From Mesostigma viride (taxonomy: Eukaryota; Streptophyta; Mesostigmatophyceae; Mesostigmatales; Mesostigmataceae): 34,921 nucleotides of DNA. How positions within the stretch are numbered: the first letter of the stretch is position 1; every line of letters starts with the position of its first letter. A model generated the notes under the pieces. The model did no database searches, was not told the DNA's origin, and saw only the letters and a list, made by a program, of their open reading frames with translations. The stretch is taken from NCBI GenBank assembly GCA_009746045.1, contig RPFO01000823.1:1-34921 (forward strand), given 5' to 3'. Made by a program: the position numbers and the translations under genes. This document shows, piece after piece, positions 1-9,914 of this stretch.

Positions 1-1929
1 TGACCATCAAGTCCTGTACAAGTCCTGTCAACGTCCTGCGGACTATCAAAGTGACACTTGTACATCCTGTGTCCGTACGCGCCCACAGTGGCGCGCCGGG
101 TACTGTCGGCACAGCCTAGGAAACGTCATAACTTTTACGTTCCTTAACCCCTAAATGGTCTGGCTGCCGATTTTCCGCCTAAAACTGAGTTACAGCCGAC
201 ACGTCGGCCCCTTCTCGGGGGACCAAATGCCGCGAAAACTATTGAGAATTAGGAAACGTTTAGCTGAGAAGATCGAAAGTTTATAATTTTCCTCACAGCA
301 TGGTACTATGGTTTGCATACTTCTGACAAAGTTATAGAGGTGTTCTGGCCGGTCAAAGTACAAGGGGTCAGGGTACTTTTTCACGTACAACGTGCATTCC
401 GGAAAACGACGACCTGGCCATGGCGGCTTGCGCCCACGCATGGCATTTACGTTTTCGTTCGAATTTTCTGACCAAACTCAGGAAATTGATTTTATACGTC
501 CTAAAGACGATACAGGCCAATTTTTGGTTCGCGGGAATGCCATTTGATAGGTGTCGGCAGCGTTCTTGCTGGAAAAAACTGCGATCAGGCCGGACGATAG
601 AAACGTTGACAGCAATACCTTTCCGGCGTATTTTAAAGGATATATCGGTTTCTTTTTACTTTTTATGATGATTTTTAGTCGTAAACGTGCAAGGGTGGCC
701 AGAAATCGTCGAATCTAGCGACCATGCTGCACAACTTTGGTGTGCCGAAATGCGCCATTTTGCGGCCACCGCCTGGGCCAAGGTAATGCCAGCCATGCCA
801 GGTAAAGCTGAGTTATCGTTTTCTTGTCGATGTTTGACGTTTATATATACGTTCTAGCTTGTGTAGCACATTCTTTTTGTATTATTCATGCTCTTTCTTG
901 ACCATGGCCTGGCCCCTTCCTAAAACACCATTCTTAGATGCTTCCCTCAGTCAGTTGACCTGCCATAGTGTGATGGTGATAAGTTTTAGAGGCTGTATGG
1001 GTTTGAATACCTCCATATATGTTTGTTATACATTTCCCACACACATATTGCATGAGTGTGAGGCAGTTGGCTGGTCTCTGTGGCATCATCAACCATGTAC
1101 TCGGTGAGTGGAAGCTTCCCATTGTCAGCATGTGCCACCAGGTGTGCTGGCCATCACCTGGCAGGCTATAGCAGCTTAGGCCTAGTTTACCCTTGCTAGG
1201 GCAAGCTGAAATAGGCTTAAAATCACTAGTTTGTTGGTGGCTGCCTCCTAGAATGCGTGCCTTGCGTAGGGTATCCGTACCACGTTACCTACGTGCATGG
1301 ACAAGGTGGCACCTGCACATAGGTGCCATGTAAGGGCAGTGTGATGATGCAGTTATGTTTCCCCATCATTGTGGAAGGGAAATGTATTGTGTGGCATGGT
1401 TGGGGGACATTTTTAGTAGGTATTAGTAGGTAGTATGCCCACCCCTACCCCCTTGGTTGCTTTTTACCAACGGTACCCCTATGGGCTGTACTGGGTGTAA
1501 CTGCTGGTATACCCACCCAAATGATGACCCCAATGGCTCAAACTGTTCAGCAACTAATTGTTTATCATCCCTGAAGTGGTAGGTGCCTAGCTCTTACAAC
1601 ATAATTCAAAATGCACATTCTACCAAAAATGAAAACGCTCGTCTTGACCCCCCTGACTTTGACGGCAGTTATACATGGCCTACCCTGCATATATGTAAGG
1701 TTGTGATATACCAACCCGAAGGGCAACTCATGGACATGCTTGGCCCCCAAGGACAGCCATTGGATATGGGTGGGTTGGATGGCATCTGGTTTGCAAAATT
1801 GTGAAGTTACAGCCGATGCATCGGCAGTATTTCTGCCCATTTAGGGGTAAACCAAATGAGGCGTTCAAGGTGCCGTTGGAAAGAGCGTAACAATCTCTAT
1901 CCATCTAACCTAAATCCTTTACGTTAACT
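1..1929 (-). repeat. Partial 3' LTR of element X, split by a piggyBac-like insertion
   Basis: Positions 1-147 and 1852-1929 are contiguous in the other LTR copy (20144-20368), with a single C/G difference near 1911. On the minus strand the LTR starts at 1929 with AGTTAACG, and the sequence beyond diverges completely from the flank of the other copy, which fixes this boundary. The rest of the LTR lies beyond position 1 of the window. The 1.7-kb interruption is a separate DNA element. Confidence 0.85.
148..1847. mobile_element. piggyBac-like non-autonomous DNA element
   Basis: This 1700-bp block is absent from the otherwise matching LTR copy at 20144-20368. Its ends are perfect 11-bp inverted repeats, CCCCTAAATGG and CCATTTAGGGG. 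It sits at TTAA (144-147) and is followed by TAAA (1848-1851), one substitution away from TTAA; the empty site at 20287-20290 is TTAA. TTAA targets and CCC-starting termini are characteristic of piggyBac-type transposons. A further CTGCCGAT lies inside each end (in inverted orientation), and both ends carry a subterminal palindrome (near 194-208 and 1812-1825). No long ORF resembling a transposase is present; the short ORFs inside look random. It would depend on a transposase made elsewhere. Confidence 0.8.
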
Positions 1930-2879
1930 CCAATCCCTTCTTTTCTTTAGGGATCACATCCCCTGCCAGGGACCCTTGAAGTAGCTTGAAATGTCCTTCA
2001 CTCCAGCTTGAAGCTTGAACAGATGTCTTTAATGGCCAATGCCATTCCCCCAGCCCTTTCTTTTAAGGAACTGGAAAAGAAACAGATCTGCCACAGGGAA
2101 AACCATTCCATGAGAAATGGATAAAAACCTATGGAAGTGGCATTACAGAGTACCACCAGATATTAGGAACAAACAAAATTAAATACATACAGGTTAATTC
2201 TATGAGGTCTTCTCCAGGAATTAATCCCATCACCTCGGTAGAGCCTCCAGTACAATGACCTTCTGGCGGTGAGTTACATTAATCCCAGATACTAATCCCA
2301 TAAAACCCAGTACATATTCAATATAAGTACAATAAATCCATGACAATTAAAATACCACTTGACAAAGTAAGGCGTATTACAATAGTTTGCCTGTCATTCT
2401 CTCAACAGGGGTCTATTGGCGCCCGTCTTACGGCGCCCGTCTACTTGCCAGATGGTAAACTGCCACAGCAAACAAATGACAAAATGAAACACATAGGCAA
2501 CAATTAAATCCTGCCCTGGGGAACTAGGGAAGTCTGAACAGGCAAACACCTGAACAGGCCAGCTTGTAGAAACATAATACCAGGGAATCGAACCCCGCCC
2601 TATAAACCCCAGAATAAAGGTTCCCAGACCATTGTGAGAAGTATGTACAAATATACATTTCTTTTAAAATAGAATACATGGTCTGTAATGGACCTGTCAA
2701 CCTTGTGTAGTCAACAGCATGAACCCCAGCCAAAACCTGGCTGTATCCTGATTAAAATCAGAGTGAGTGTACCATGGTCCATGAGCCTTAGTACAGACTA
2801 AAATACAGGTATTATGCCAGTCACAATGCTGACACTACCACACAATCTGCTCTCCAATGCCCTATAACCATGCACCAGC
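1930..2879 (-). other. 3' untranslated region and polypurine tract of element X
   Basis: The stretch between the end of the RNase H domain and the 3' LTR has no convincing gene. Immediately next to the LTR, plus strand 1931-1949 reads as pyrimidines (CTTCTTTTCTTT core), so on the element's strand it is an A/G tract ending at the LTR start, as expected for the polypurine tract that primes plus-strand DNA synthesis. Two copies of GGCGCCCGTCT with 14-bp spacing lie at 2418-2442. Element 2 has a region of similar size (1.08 kb) in the same place. Confidence 0.6.
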
Positions 2880-3121
2880 TTAGACAGCTTGCTGAGATGG
2901 GTCCATCAGAGACTGAAGAACCTTGTATTGCACTGCTGCCTTCTGCACTAGCTTGGTCAAAGCATCAGCAGGATTGTCAACCCCAGGGATATGCTCAATA
3001 TTGGCCAAGGAGGACAATTCCTTAAGAAGGAGATAGTCCAAGTCCCTACTTCTGGCCATCTGCCTGTGCACAAACTGCACCATCCCCATGGAGTCTGTTT
3101 TTAGAAGAGTGGTGACCTGAA
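2880..3121 (-). pseudogene. Element X RNase H, C-terminal part (separated by insertion)
   Basis: C-terminal end of the copia-type RNase H of X. The piece contains the TDS motif (third acidic residue of the RNase H site, at about 3095) and ends with the HIPGVDNPADALTK signature typical of the Ty1/copia RNase H tail. It continues exactly in frame from the part at 5884 upward if the TR-GAG element (3127-5878) and one GTGGC duplication are removed. It ends at a stop codon at 2880. It is broken only by the insertion. Confidence 0.85.
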
Positions 3122-3126
3122 GTGGC

Positions 3127-3623
3127 TGTCAGGATATGCCCCAATATGCCTGACAACCTGGTTGTGCCCATTAGCTGTTCGTTTATCAGCAATATTTTCA
3201 GGGTATGATTTCAAAGTCCGATGTAGTATAAATCGGCATTAATATCTTTTTCAACTGTACTACGAGTACTGTGACTTGCTAGTGGTCGCATGAATTTCTC
3301 TAGTGAACCTTTGTACGTTTTCTGGCGCTGCCTAGGAGGCGCTGTGGCTTAGTCCCCGCATGCCATAACGTCGTACCAACTAATGTTGGTCACCGTCACT
3401 TGTGGTGAAAAGTTTGCTCATTTTGTACCGTACGATTTGTAATGGATCAACGGCAGCAAACAGTGTAGCCGCCACTGAAGGACTTTGTCTCTTCTATATA
3501 GGTGACTCATGGTGCACGAGAACCTTACCCGTTTGTACGCCGACTCAAAGTCAATATATTAAATCAGTAAAGCAATATACATTTGATCTTTAAGCCTTGC
3601 CACCAGTCATTAACATTCTGACA
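3127..3623 (+). repeat. 5' LTR of the TR-GAG element
   Basis: 497 bp with canonical TG...CA ends and the 6-bp terminal inverted repeat TGTCAG/CTGACA. It is identical by reading to 5382-5878 (offset 2255). A TATATA at 3495-3500 is a plausible core promoter. A 63-codon ORF inside it (3402-3593) is present only because the LTR is repeated and shows no protein family features. Confidence 0.9.
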
Positions 3624-3641
3624 TGGTATCGAGCGGGGTGG
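3624..3641 (+). other. Primer-binding site of the TR-GAG element
   Basis: TGGTATCGAGCGG starts directly after the LTR end. It begins with TGG, the complement of a tRNA CCA tail, and closely resembles the initiator-methionine tRNA site TGGTATCAGAGC used by many copia elements. Confidence 0.7.
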
Positions 3642-3937
3642 CCAACTAAATTGCTGCAACTGGTCCCATTTATCGGGCAAATTGACTCCCTGAATCCGAC
3701 GTCGGCACTTTATGCCAGTCGTGCATATCCTTGACGGGCTTCCCTGTATCGAAATTCAAGAACTCCAGTATTTAGACGATCGTCTCTACCTCGTATTTGC
3801 TGTTCTCAACCATCGTCGCATATTAGTCTTAATCTTTACCATTACGGATTGAGCGTCTCCGGCTTTCTCGGCTGTCTCCAGATTTTCACCTTTCCGAGAC
3901 TCGGTTGTGACCAGATTTTAACCTTGCCGAGACAATC

Positions 3938-4831
3938 ATGTCCGCAGCCGCGACAGCAGCAGCTACGAAAGCGACGAAAGATCTCAACATTCTACAGGCC
4001 TGCAAAAATATTACACAGTTCGACGGCCTCGACCCAGTAAAGTGGGATAACACGAAGATTCCTTTCCTGGCCGTAGTGACAGCATTCGGGATGCTGTCTG
4101 TCCTGCTTGGCACCGAGGTCAATGAGGAACGCGACCTGATTCTTTTTGCGGCCCTTTGTCAGTGCCTCGTTGGACCGGCACTCAAAGTGGCAAACAGTGT
4201 TACTCAGAAAACTGGCAGCGTGGCATATCATCGCATCTGTGAAGAATATGAGCATCTCAAACTGCAGATGAGCAACCGGCGAGCACTACGCCGCAAGCTA
4301 AATCGAATGAAGCTGGAACCCGGCGTCACAATGCGGCAATATATAACCGACGGGGAATTAACTTATAACGACCTGATTGCCACCGGCGCCAAAATGGCAC
4401 CCGAGGATCTGGCCGAGAATCTGCTCGCCGGCGTGACCGAGGAGTTGCTACCGTCCCTTGCACAATTGAACCTTGGGGACGGTATCACCCTACAGGAAAC
4501 TAAGGCGGCCCTTCTTAAGGCCTGGGACCTTGTGCACGGCAACAAAGATTCCGCGGAGGCCACCGGGGTGTATCATACCTCCCACTCTGGACGCGGTGGC
4601 CGTGGCACCGGCCGTGGCAGGGGGCGTGGCGGTCACAATGGCGGGACCCAGCGGCCCAGCTGCACCCACTGCGGTCGCACCTCTCATCAGGAGCCCACCT
4701 GCTGGTGGAAGTACCCTCACCTACGGAACACTCGCGGCAACACCGGCGGGCCCGCCGCCCACCACACCACCGACACCCCACCGGCGCCCTCCCACGAGGC
4801 CCACGACCTCCCCCCCGGTTTCTGCTTCTAA
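3938..4831 (+). CDS. gag: Gag protein of the TR-GAG element
   Basis: 297-residue intact Gag. Residues 20-60 (NITQFDGLDPVKW and following) and the helical region to about 200 resemble the UBN2/copia Gag capsid domain. An RG-rich stretch (about 218-237) precedes one CCHC zinc knuckle, CTHCGRTSHQEPTC (CX2CX4HX4C, about 243-256), which would bind RNA. The tail is rich in His, Pro and Thr. The start ATG at 3938 follows a 314-bp leader after the LTR; the TAA at 4829 ends it. There is no pol ORF downstream. The role expected is assembly of virus-like particles that package the element's own RNA, with enzymes supplied in trans. Codon use is GC-rich and unlike the LTRs. Confidence 0.85.
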   Translation: MSAAATAAATKATKDLNILQACKNITQFDGLDPVKWDNTKIPFLAVVTAFGMLSVLLGTEVNEERDLILFAALCQCLVGPALKVANSVTQKTGSVAYHRICEEYEHLKLQMSNRRALRRKLNRMKLEPGVTMRQYITDGELTYNDLIATGAKMAPEDLAENLLAGVTEELLPSLAQLNLGDGITLQETKAALLKAWDLVHGNKDSAEATGVYHTSHSGRGGRGTGRGRGRGGHNGGTQRPSCTHCGRTSHQEPTCWWKYPHLRNTRGNTGGPAAHHTTDTPPAPSHEAHDLPPGFCF

Positions 4832-5381
4832 ACGTCTTATCCAGCTCCCCCGGGACAGGGAACAAGGGGTAGCAGCCAGCTGGGCCCAGCTAGCACCAGA
4901 CGTGGGCCCTGGAGCTTTTCAACCTGCACTGCAGCAGGCGACAGCAGCCAGCCCCCCCAACCCGTCCCCTGGCCCTCCTGCATCGCTAGCGGCTAGTAGC
5001 CCGCCCTGCCAGACGTGACAGGCGACAGGTCTTCATGCCAGCAGCCAGCAGTGACCAGTACTGCAGTACCAGCATCAACCAGTCAACCTGTGTTCTTTCC
5101 TCCTGTGGCGCACTCCCAGGGACACCTGGGGGCCACCGGATGTCTTTCAAGGGTCCCAGCATTTTTCCAGCATTTTCCAGCATTTTCCAGCATTTTCCAG
5201 CATTTTCCAGCAACAACAGCGGACACCTGGGGGCTACAGTCATCAAGTCTCCTCTCAGTACCAACCAGATAGCCGTGTAAGGGGGGTGCCAGGGGTGCCA
5301 GGGGAGTGTACCCGGCTATACCCTCACTAGCTATAGGTCTCTCTGAGCAAGGGGGGAACAGGCACATTGTATGCAAGGGGG
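4832..5381 (+). other. Non-coding tail of the TR-GAG element with minisatellite and polypurine tract
   Basis: No convincing ORF. A perfect 10-bp tandem repeat (CATTTTCCAG, about five units) spans roughly 5160-5212. The last bases before the 3' LTR (5374-5381, CAAGGGGG) form a short polypurine tract. In autonomous relatives this space would hold pol, so it marks where the enzymatic region was lost. Confidence 0.65.
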
Positions 5382-5878
5382 TGTCAGGATATGCCCCAAT
5401 ATGCCTGACAACCTGGTTGTGCCCATTAGCTGTTCGTTTATCAGCAATATTTTCAGGGTATGATTTCAAAGTCCGATGTAGTATAAATCGGCATTAATAT
5501 CTTTTTCAACTGTACTACGAGTACTGTGACTTGCTAGTGGTCGCATGAATTTCTCTAGTGAACCTTTGTACGTTTTCTGGCGCTGCCTAGGAGGCGCTGT
5601 GGCTTAGTCCCCGCATGCCATAACGTCGTACCAACTAATGTTGGTCACCGTCACTTGTGGTGAAAAGTTTGCTCATTTTGTACCGTACGATTTGTAATGG
5701 ATCAACGGCAGCAAACAGTGTAGCCGCCACTGAAGGACTTTGTCTCTTCTATATAGGTGACTCATGGTGCACGAGAACCTTACCCGTTTGTACGCCGACT
5801 CAAAGTCAATATATTAAATCAGTAAAGCAATATACATTTGATCTTTAAGCCTTGCCACCAGTCATTAACATTCTGACA
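5382..5878 (+). repeat. 3' LTR of the TR-GAG element
   Basis: 497 bp, reads identical to 3127-3623, with TGTCAG/CTGACA ends, followed by the target duplication GTGGC at 5879-5883. Confidence 0.9.
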
Positions 5879-5883
5879 GTGGC

Positions 5884-6391
5884 CAAGGAGTGTTAGAAGT
5901 CATCTGATGAAGCAACTCCTTCAGATAAAGGCTTGTGTGAATGCCTTCACAAATAGCCCTGCATTCTGCCACATCACTGCTGACAGCCACCCGTTTGTGC
6001 AGGCGACTAAACCAGCTCACCAAACTCCCCAGGCCTTCCTGTCTGAGCACAAAGAGCCCTGCAGCCCTGCCCCTGACCTTGGAGACCTGCCTGCTGTCCA
6101 TTGAGCTGTCCACATACAGCTCCATGCAAATGGGTTGTGATAAATCCACTGCAGACAACAGAATGCCAGATGAAGCCCTGACCTGATCAGCCACCTTGGC
6201 AGACCCTAGCTCCACCAGCATGTCATCAGGCAACCTGGCTATGACCATAAGGTCTGGCCTGGAAATGCCCGCCACCCAAGCAACCATGCCCCTCACCATG
6301 GGACACAGTGCCTGTGTGATGACTGGAGGAAGCTTGCTAATGAGGGTCTCTTGATAATCATTGCCCCCCACCAGCAGCATACGCCACTCCC
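5884..6391 (-). pseudogene. pol: Element X end of RT and RNase H, N-terminal part
   Basis: Continuation of X pol in a frame shifted by -1 relative to the upstream RT. It holds the RT connection region and the start of a copia-type RNase H: LYVDSSMDSRQ (first catalytic Asp), SWFSRLHKRVAVSS and AECRAICEGIH (catalytic Glu). The frame change coincides with seven consecutive G on the coding strand (6395-6389). It could be a single-base deletion, an assembly error in a homopolymer, or less likely a programmed -1 shift. The frame then runs intact into 3121-2880 once the TR-GAG insertion is removed. Confidence 0.8.
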
Positions 6392-9262
6392 CCCCTTTTT
6401 CACCAGTGTGGCCTCCATGCCCACAAACAGCAGAGGCTCATTCTCCACCTGCCATTGCTCCCTACCCAGAGGAAACTTGGACTTAATGATGGAGATCAGC
6501 TCCTTAAGCCACGACGTGGGAGCTATCAGATGTAGGTCATCCCCGTGCAGCGAAGCATACACTGGCAGGCCTTCCCATTGCCCCAGAAACAGACAGGGGT
6601 CTACAGGAGAGACCTTCAAGTTGCAATGCTCCTTCAGGAAACGGTTGAGAGTCTCCCTCCAGATTATTGGACTTGACCTCAGGCCCTCCAGGCCCTTGAG
6701 GATTTTAAGGAACTCTGTGTGAATGTCCCTTTTCCATACAGCAGGCACCCTGACATAGAAAGGCGTCTTGCCCTCCCACTTTTCCTGTGCCACATCTGCA
6801 TCACCCTCCAGAAATGCCCTCTTGAAGTCTACCACCACTGAGCCATAGTCCAAGCCCTTGTTGAGAAGGCCTAGAAATACACACAGTAGCAGCCTCCAAG
6901 TATCATGCAACATGCCAGGGGTATACAACTCCTCAGCAGTGCACTCACCAGTACCCTTGAACTCATTCAGCACTGGCCTTACATGTGGTACCTTGACCCC
7001 GTCCACCTCCTTCATCTTGATGACAAACTTGAGCTTGAGTAGACGTCGTGCAGGAGGCAGGTCATTGACAGGTTCCACGCATTTCTTGGAGATCCAGTCC
7101 TCCCCAGATTTAATCAGACCCAGTGTGACCTGGGGACACATAATGGGAGAGGACATGAGCTTCACCAGGCCTTGGTAGTTGATAGGGCTGTGTCCAGCAA
7201 GTGAGTGAGGACCAATGCCCAAACTGCTTGGATGACTAGCAGCTGGCAATATGAGGTCATCTACCAAGGGCTCCTGCCCCTGGCACACTTGCACACGCTT
7301 AACCGACCTGGTTACTGCACGTGATAGGTGAGTGGTCCTGAAATTAATCAGTGGGACCTGACCAGCCCCTTCCTTAGTCAGGAGAGAGGACGTGATCACT
7401 ACTCCATCCTGGCATAGGAAATTCTGCCCCAGAAGAGCAGGTCCTTGATAGCCCTCCAAGACACAAAATGCAGTGTCCTGTCCAAGGATAGGAATAGATA
7501 CCTCACCCAGTACCTTCACGTGTACCCCGCCACTGAAGTCAGACACAAACTGATAGCTGGGCTCAGTCATGCTGTACCCTGCTGCAGCTCTGGTCCCAAT
7601 GATGGAAACCTGAGAATTAGTGTCTACCTCTAAGGCAGTGTCCAGCCCCAGATTGCCATGCCACCTGAGCTTGGCTACCTTGGGCTGCTTCTTGGCTCTT
7701 TGTAGAGCCCCAATCAATCCAGCCAAACTTGTCCCCCTGGGCTTGGTTAGTGCCTTGGGCTTGACAGTTGACTCCCCAGCTGTTGACCTTGCAGCCTGTT
7801 CAACAAGTACCTCTGCAACCTGGCCAGGGCTGACAGATTCCCCTGCAACAGATGTGGTCGTTGCGTCAGTGATGTCACTTGGGACCTGAAAATCCTGCAG
7901 ATCCTGTGAGCCTTGTGCCTGACTGCCCTCATTCATCAGGTTAGGCTTGACATATGACCAACTCAGCCGGTGTACATGCTTTGGTTCGTCCTCCATGCTG
8001 ACCAAGCATGCGTGGCTAGCTTCATCAACCTGGGTAACCACCCCAGGACTCCAGCTACCACGTTTGCCATAAAGGCTAGGTTCCTTCCAAGCTAGGACCT
8101 TCTGACCCACTTGTGGCTCCAGCATCTTCCAACCCCGGTCCTTCTCCCTCAGCTTGGCAAAGGTGACATGTGCAGCATGTTTCCAGCCCTCCAGCACATG
8201 TGGTGGGCACAGGCCATGATATAGACCCATTGGGCTGACAGCAACTCCATCATAGTAGAAGTTAACCCTGCTGTTCAGCTGCTGCTCCACGTTCCTCAGC
8301 CATGCACTCCTGACAAGTGCAGGTGCAGACAAGGGTACCCAGTCTTCAGAGATGATCAATTTCTTGACCTCCTGGATTGCCCTCTCGATAGCACCCTGCT
8401 GCCCATGAGCCTCCCTAGGTGTAACCAGCAACTCAGGAAGGGTAGGATCACCCTTGAGATGCTGAAACTGCATGTCCACCTGGATCCTTGTGGTAGGAAA
8501 CTTGGCTCTTACATTCTGCAGGGCAGCCAGCAAGTACCTGTTCTTCATAGAAGGTAAATGCTCCAGCACCTTGTATTTTGTGTACCTGTCCACGCACACC
8601 AACAGTTGCATGCCCCTGATGTGTTGGATATCACACTGCAGATCACCAATGCTCTGAGGTAGAGCTTTGGCATGTGATTTCCTGGGCTTGTTGGAGGACA
8701 ACTGGCACTTACACCGTGAGGCAGCTTGCTGACACGCCTTGAGAAGGGGTGCCCTGCCCATACGGAAGGCAAAGTTGTTTGACAGAGAAGTGGCATGCCC
8801 AAACATGTTGTGGATTCGGGCACCCAACTCCTGGTACACAGAGGAAGCAGTCCCTGGCACAGTCAGGACTGTGCTGTCAGGTTGTCCAGCATCACCATGC
8901 TGACTTCCATCCTGTTCTGACTCAGAGCCTGAGTCACCCTGCTCATGCCCAACAACTGGACCGCCAGCAGGGACCACATGCATACCACCAGAGGCCTTCA
9001 CACCCCTCTGTGGTTGTACATTGGTTTCTCTCAAAATGAGAGGTCCACCCTCGTGCCCAGCACGAGGATGCATGGGGTCAGACATTCTTACAGCTTCATC
9101 AGCTGTCAAGGACGTCTTCATAGGAACCTGTACCTCTCCAGGTGACCTGGGGCCACCCTGAACCTGGAGATCACCCTCTTGTTGCCCAGATATAAAATCT
9201 GCATTGGAGCACCTGGCTTCCCCCCTGGGTGAATTAAGGTGTGTAGGGGTTGCCTCAGACAG
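6392..9262 (-). CDS. pol: Element X Pol: integrase, protease, reverse transcriptase
   Basis: Open for about 950 codons in the same frame as Gag, separated from it by one TGA. Numbering from the Met at 9121: zinc-binding residues H104, H109, C137, C139; integrase triad D164, D216, E246 (29 residues between the last two; retroviral and copia integrases usually have 35); an integrase C-terminal region to about 400; a Pro/Ser-rich linker; a retropepsin-like fold with D500-T-N-S and ALLGQNFL (about 562-569); then copia RT from about 690 with DFKRAFLEG (about 765-773) and HGDD (859-862) where YVDD is usual. Protease therefore lies after integrase; no DSG/DTG-type protease is visible between Gag and integrase. 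Enzymes would act in virus-like particles to copy and integrate the element. The ORF breaks at a G7 run after about residue 908. Confidence 0.85.
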
Positions 9263-9265
9263 TCA
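9263..9265 (-). other. In-frame TGA between Gag and Pol (possible readthrough stop)
   Basis: Gag ends CAG-TGA-CTG and the same frame is open for about 47 codons before the Met at 9121 and on through Pol. A single stop between gag and pol in one frame is the arrangement used by gammaretroviruses and some retrotransposons for translational readthrough, and a C after UGA favours leakiness. A point mutation of a fused gag-pol is the alternative. Confidence 0.5.
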
Positions 9266-9914
9266 CTGCTCCTTGTTGTCTTCTTGCTGACTGCCCTTTG
9301 AAGGCTGGCCCTGGGACTTGTTGTTGTTCTTCTTGTTGTTGTTGTTGTTATTCTTGTTGCTGCCCTGGCCCTGGGACTTCTTGAAGCTGGGACACTCCTT
9401 CTTGATATGCCCCCACCCCTTGCACAGGTAGCATTGTATTTTTGACTTGCCCTGGCCTCCTCCCCCGTTGTCAGGCGCGTTGCCCTGCTTGGGCTTACCA
9501 CCCACTCGCCTGAACACCGACTTGGAGTGTGACCTCCTGTCAGAGTCGGGTGAATGATCGCCCTTGCGCTTGTTATGGTTGCCCCCTCGTCCTCCCTGGC
9601 TTCTGTCAGCCTCAGACGTCTTGGAGCCCCCCTGGGCACGCCCACCTGCGTGGGTTGCCTTCACTGCTGGCACCCCACCCTCAAACAGCTCCTCAGCTTC
9701 AAGAGCTTGCTTGATGATGACCTTGTAGGCCTTCAGGGTGGAGTGAGGAGCACACATGACCTTGAGGGATCCACGTGTGGCCTTATCCAGCCCAGAGACC
9801 TTCAACCAGTTGGTCAGGGCTATGTTGTCTGCCACGTTGAAACCGTGGGCCCTGCCTTCCTCAACCATTTTGCAATAGCTAAGGAAATTCTGGATGAGAT
9901 CCCCTTTGACCTCC
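9263..9914 (-). pseudogene. gag: Element X Gag, C-terminal part
   Basis: C-terminal 217 or so residues of a 371-residue Gag whose N-terminal part lies at 18845-18377. The helical capsid-like region (KGDLIQNFLSYCKMVEEGR, NIALTNWLKVSGLDK and so on) is followed by a basic, Gly-rich region, one CCHC knuckle CYLCKGWGHIKKEC (near 9433-9392) and a Lys/Asn-rich tail encoded by a short AAC-type repeat (about 9322-9360). With element 2 and one CCTCC duplication removed the Gag frame is continuous. The Asn-rich tail after the knuckle resembles element 2, where the Asn run precedes the knuckle. Confidence 0.85.

Larger units (their letters stand above)
3127..5878 (+). mobile_element. Gag-only LTR retrotransposon (TR-GAG type), complete
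   Basis: A complete 2752-bp non-autonomous LTR element inserted in the RNase H of X. Two LTRs of 497 bp (3127-3623, 5382-5878) read as identical, begin TGTCAG and end CTGACA, and are flanked by the 5-bp duplication GTGGC (3122-3126 and 5879-5883). Between them lie a primer-binding site, one gag ORF and a G-rich polypurine tract, with no protease, integrase or RT. Such terminal-repeat elements that keep only GAG are known from plants and rely on autonomous copia relatives for reverse transcription. LTR identity points to a very recent insertion. Confidence 0.9.

Noticed and set aside
2575-2610. GGTTCGATTCC on the minus strand, like a tRNA B box
   Set aside because: No matching acceptor stem, anticodon arm or A box could be found around it; it lies in the 3' region of element X.
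3402-3593. 63-codon ORF found twice (also 5657-5848)
   Set aside because: It lies wholly in the LTR and is duplicated only because the LTR is; no protein features.
5160-5212. 10-bp repeats as a CRISPR-like array
   Set aside because: Units are contiguous with no spacers, in a eukaryotic retroelement: a simple minisatellite.
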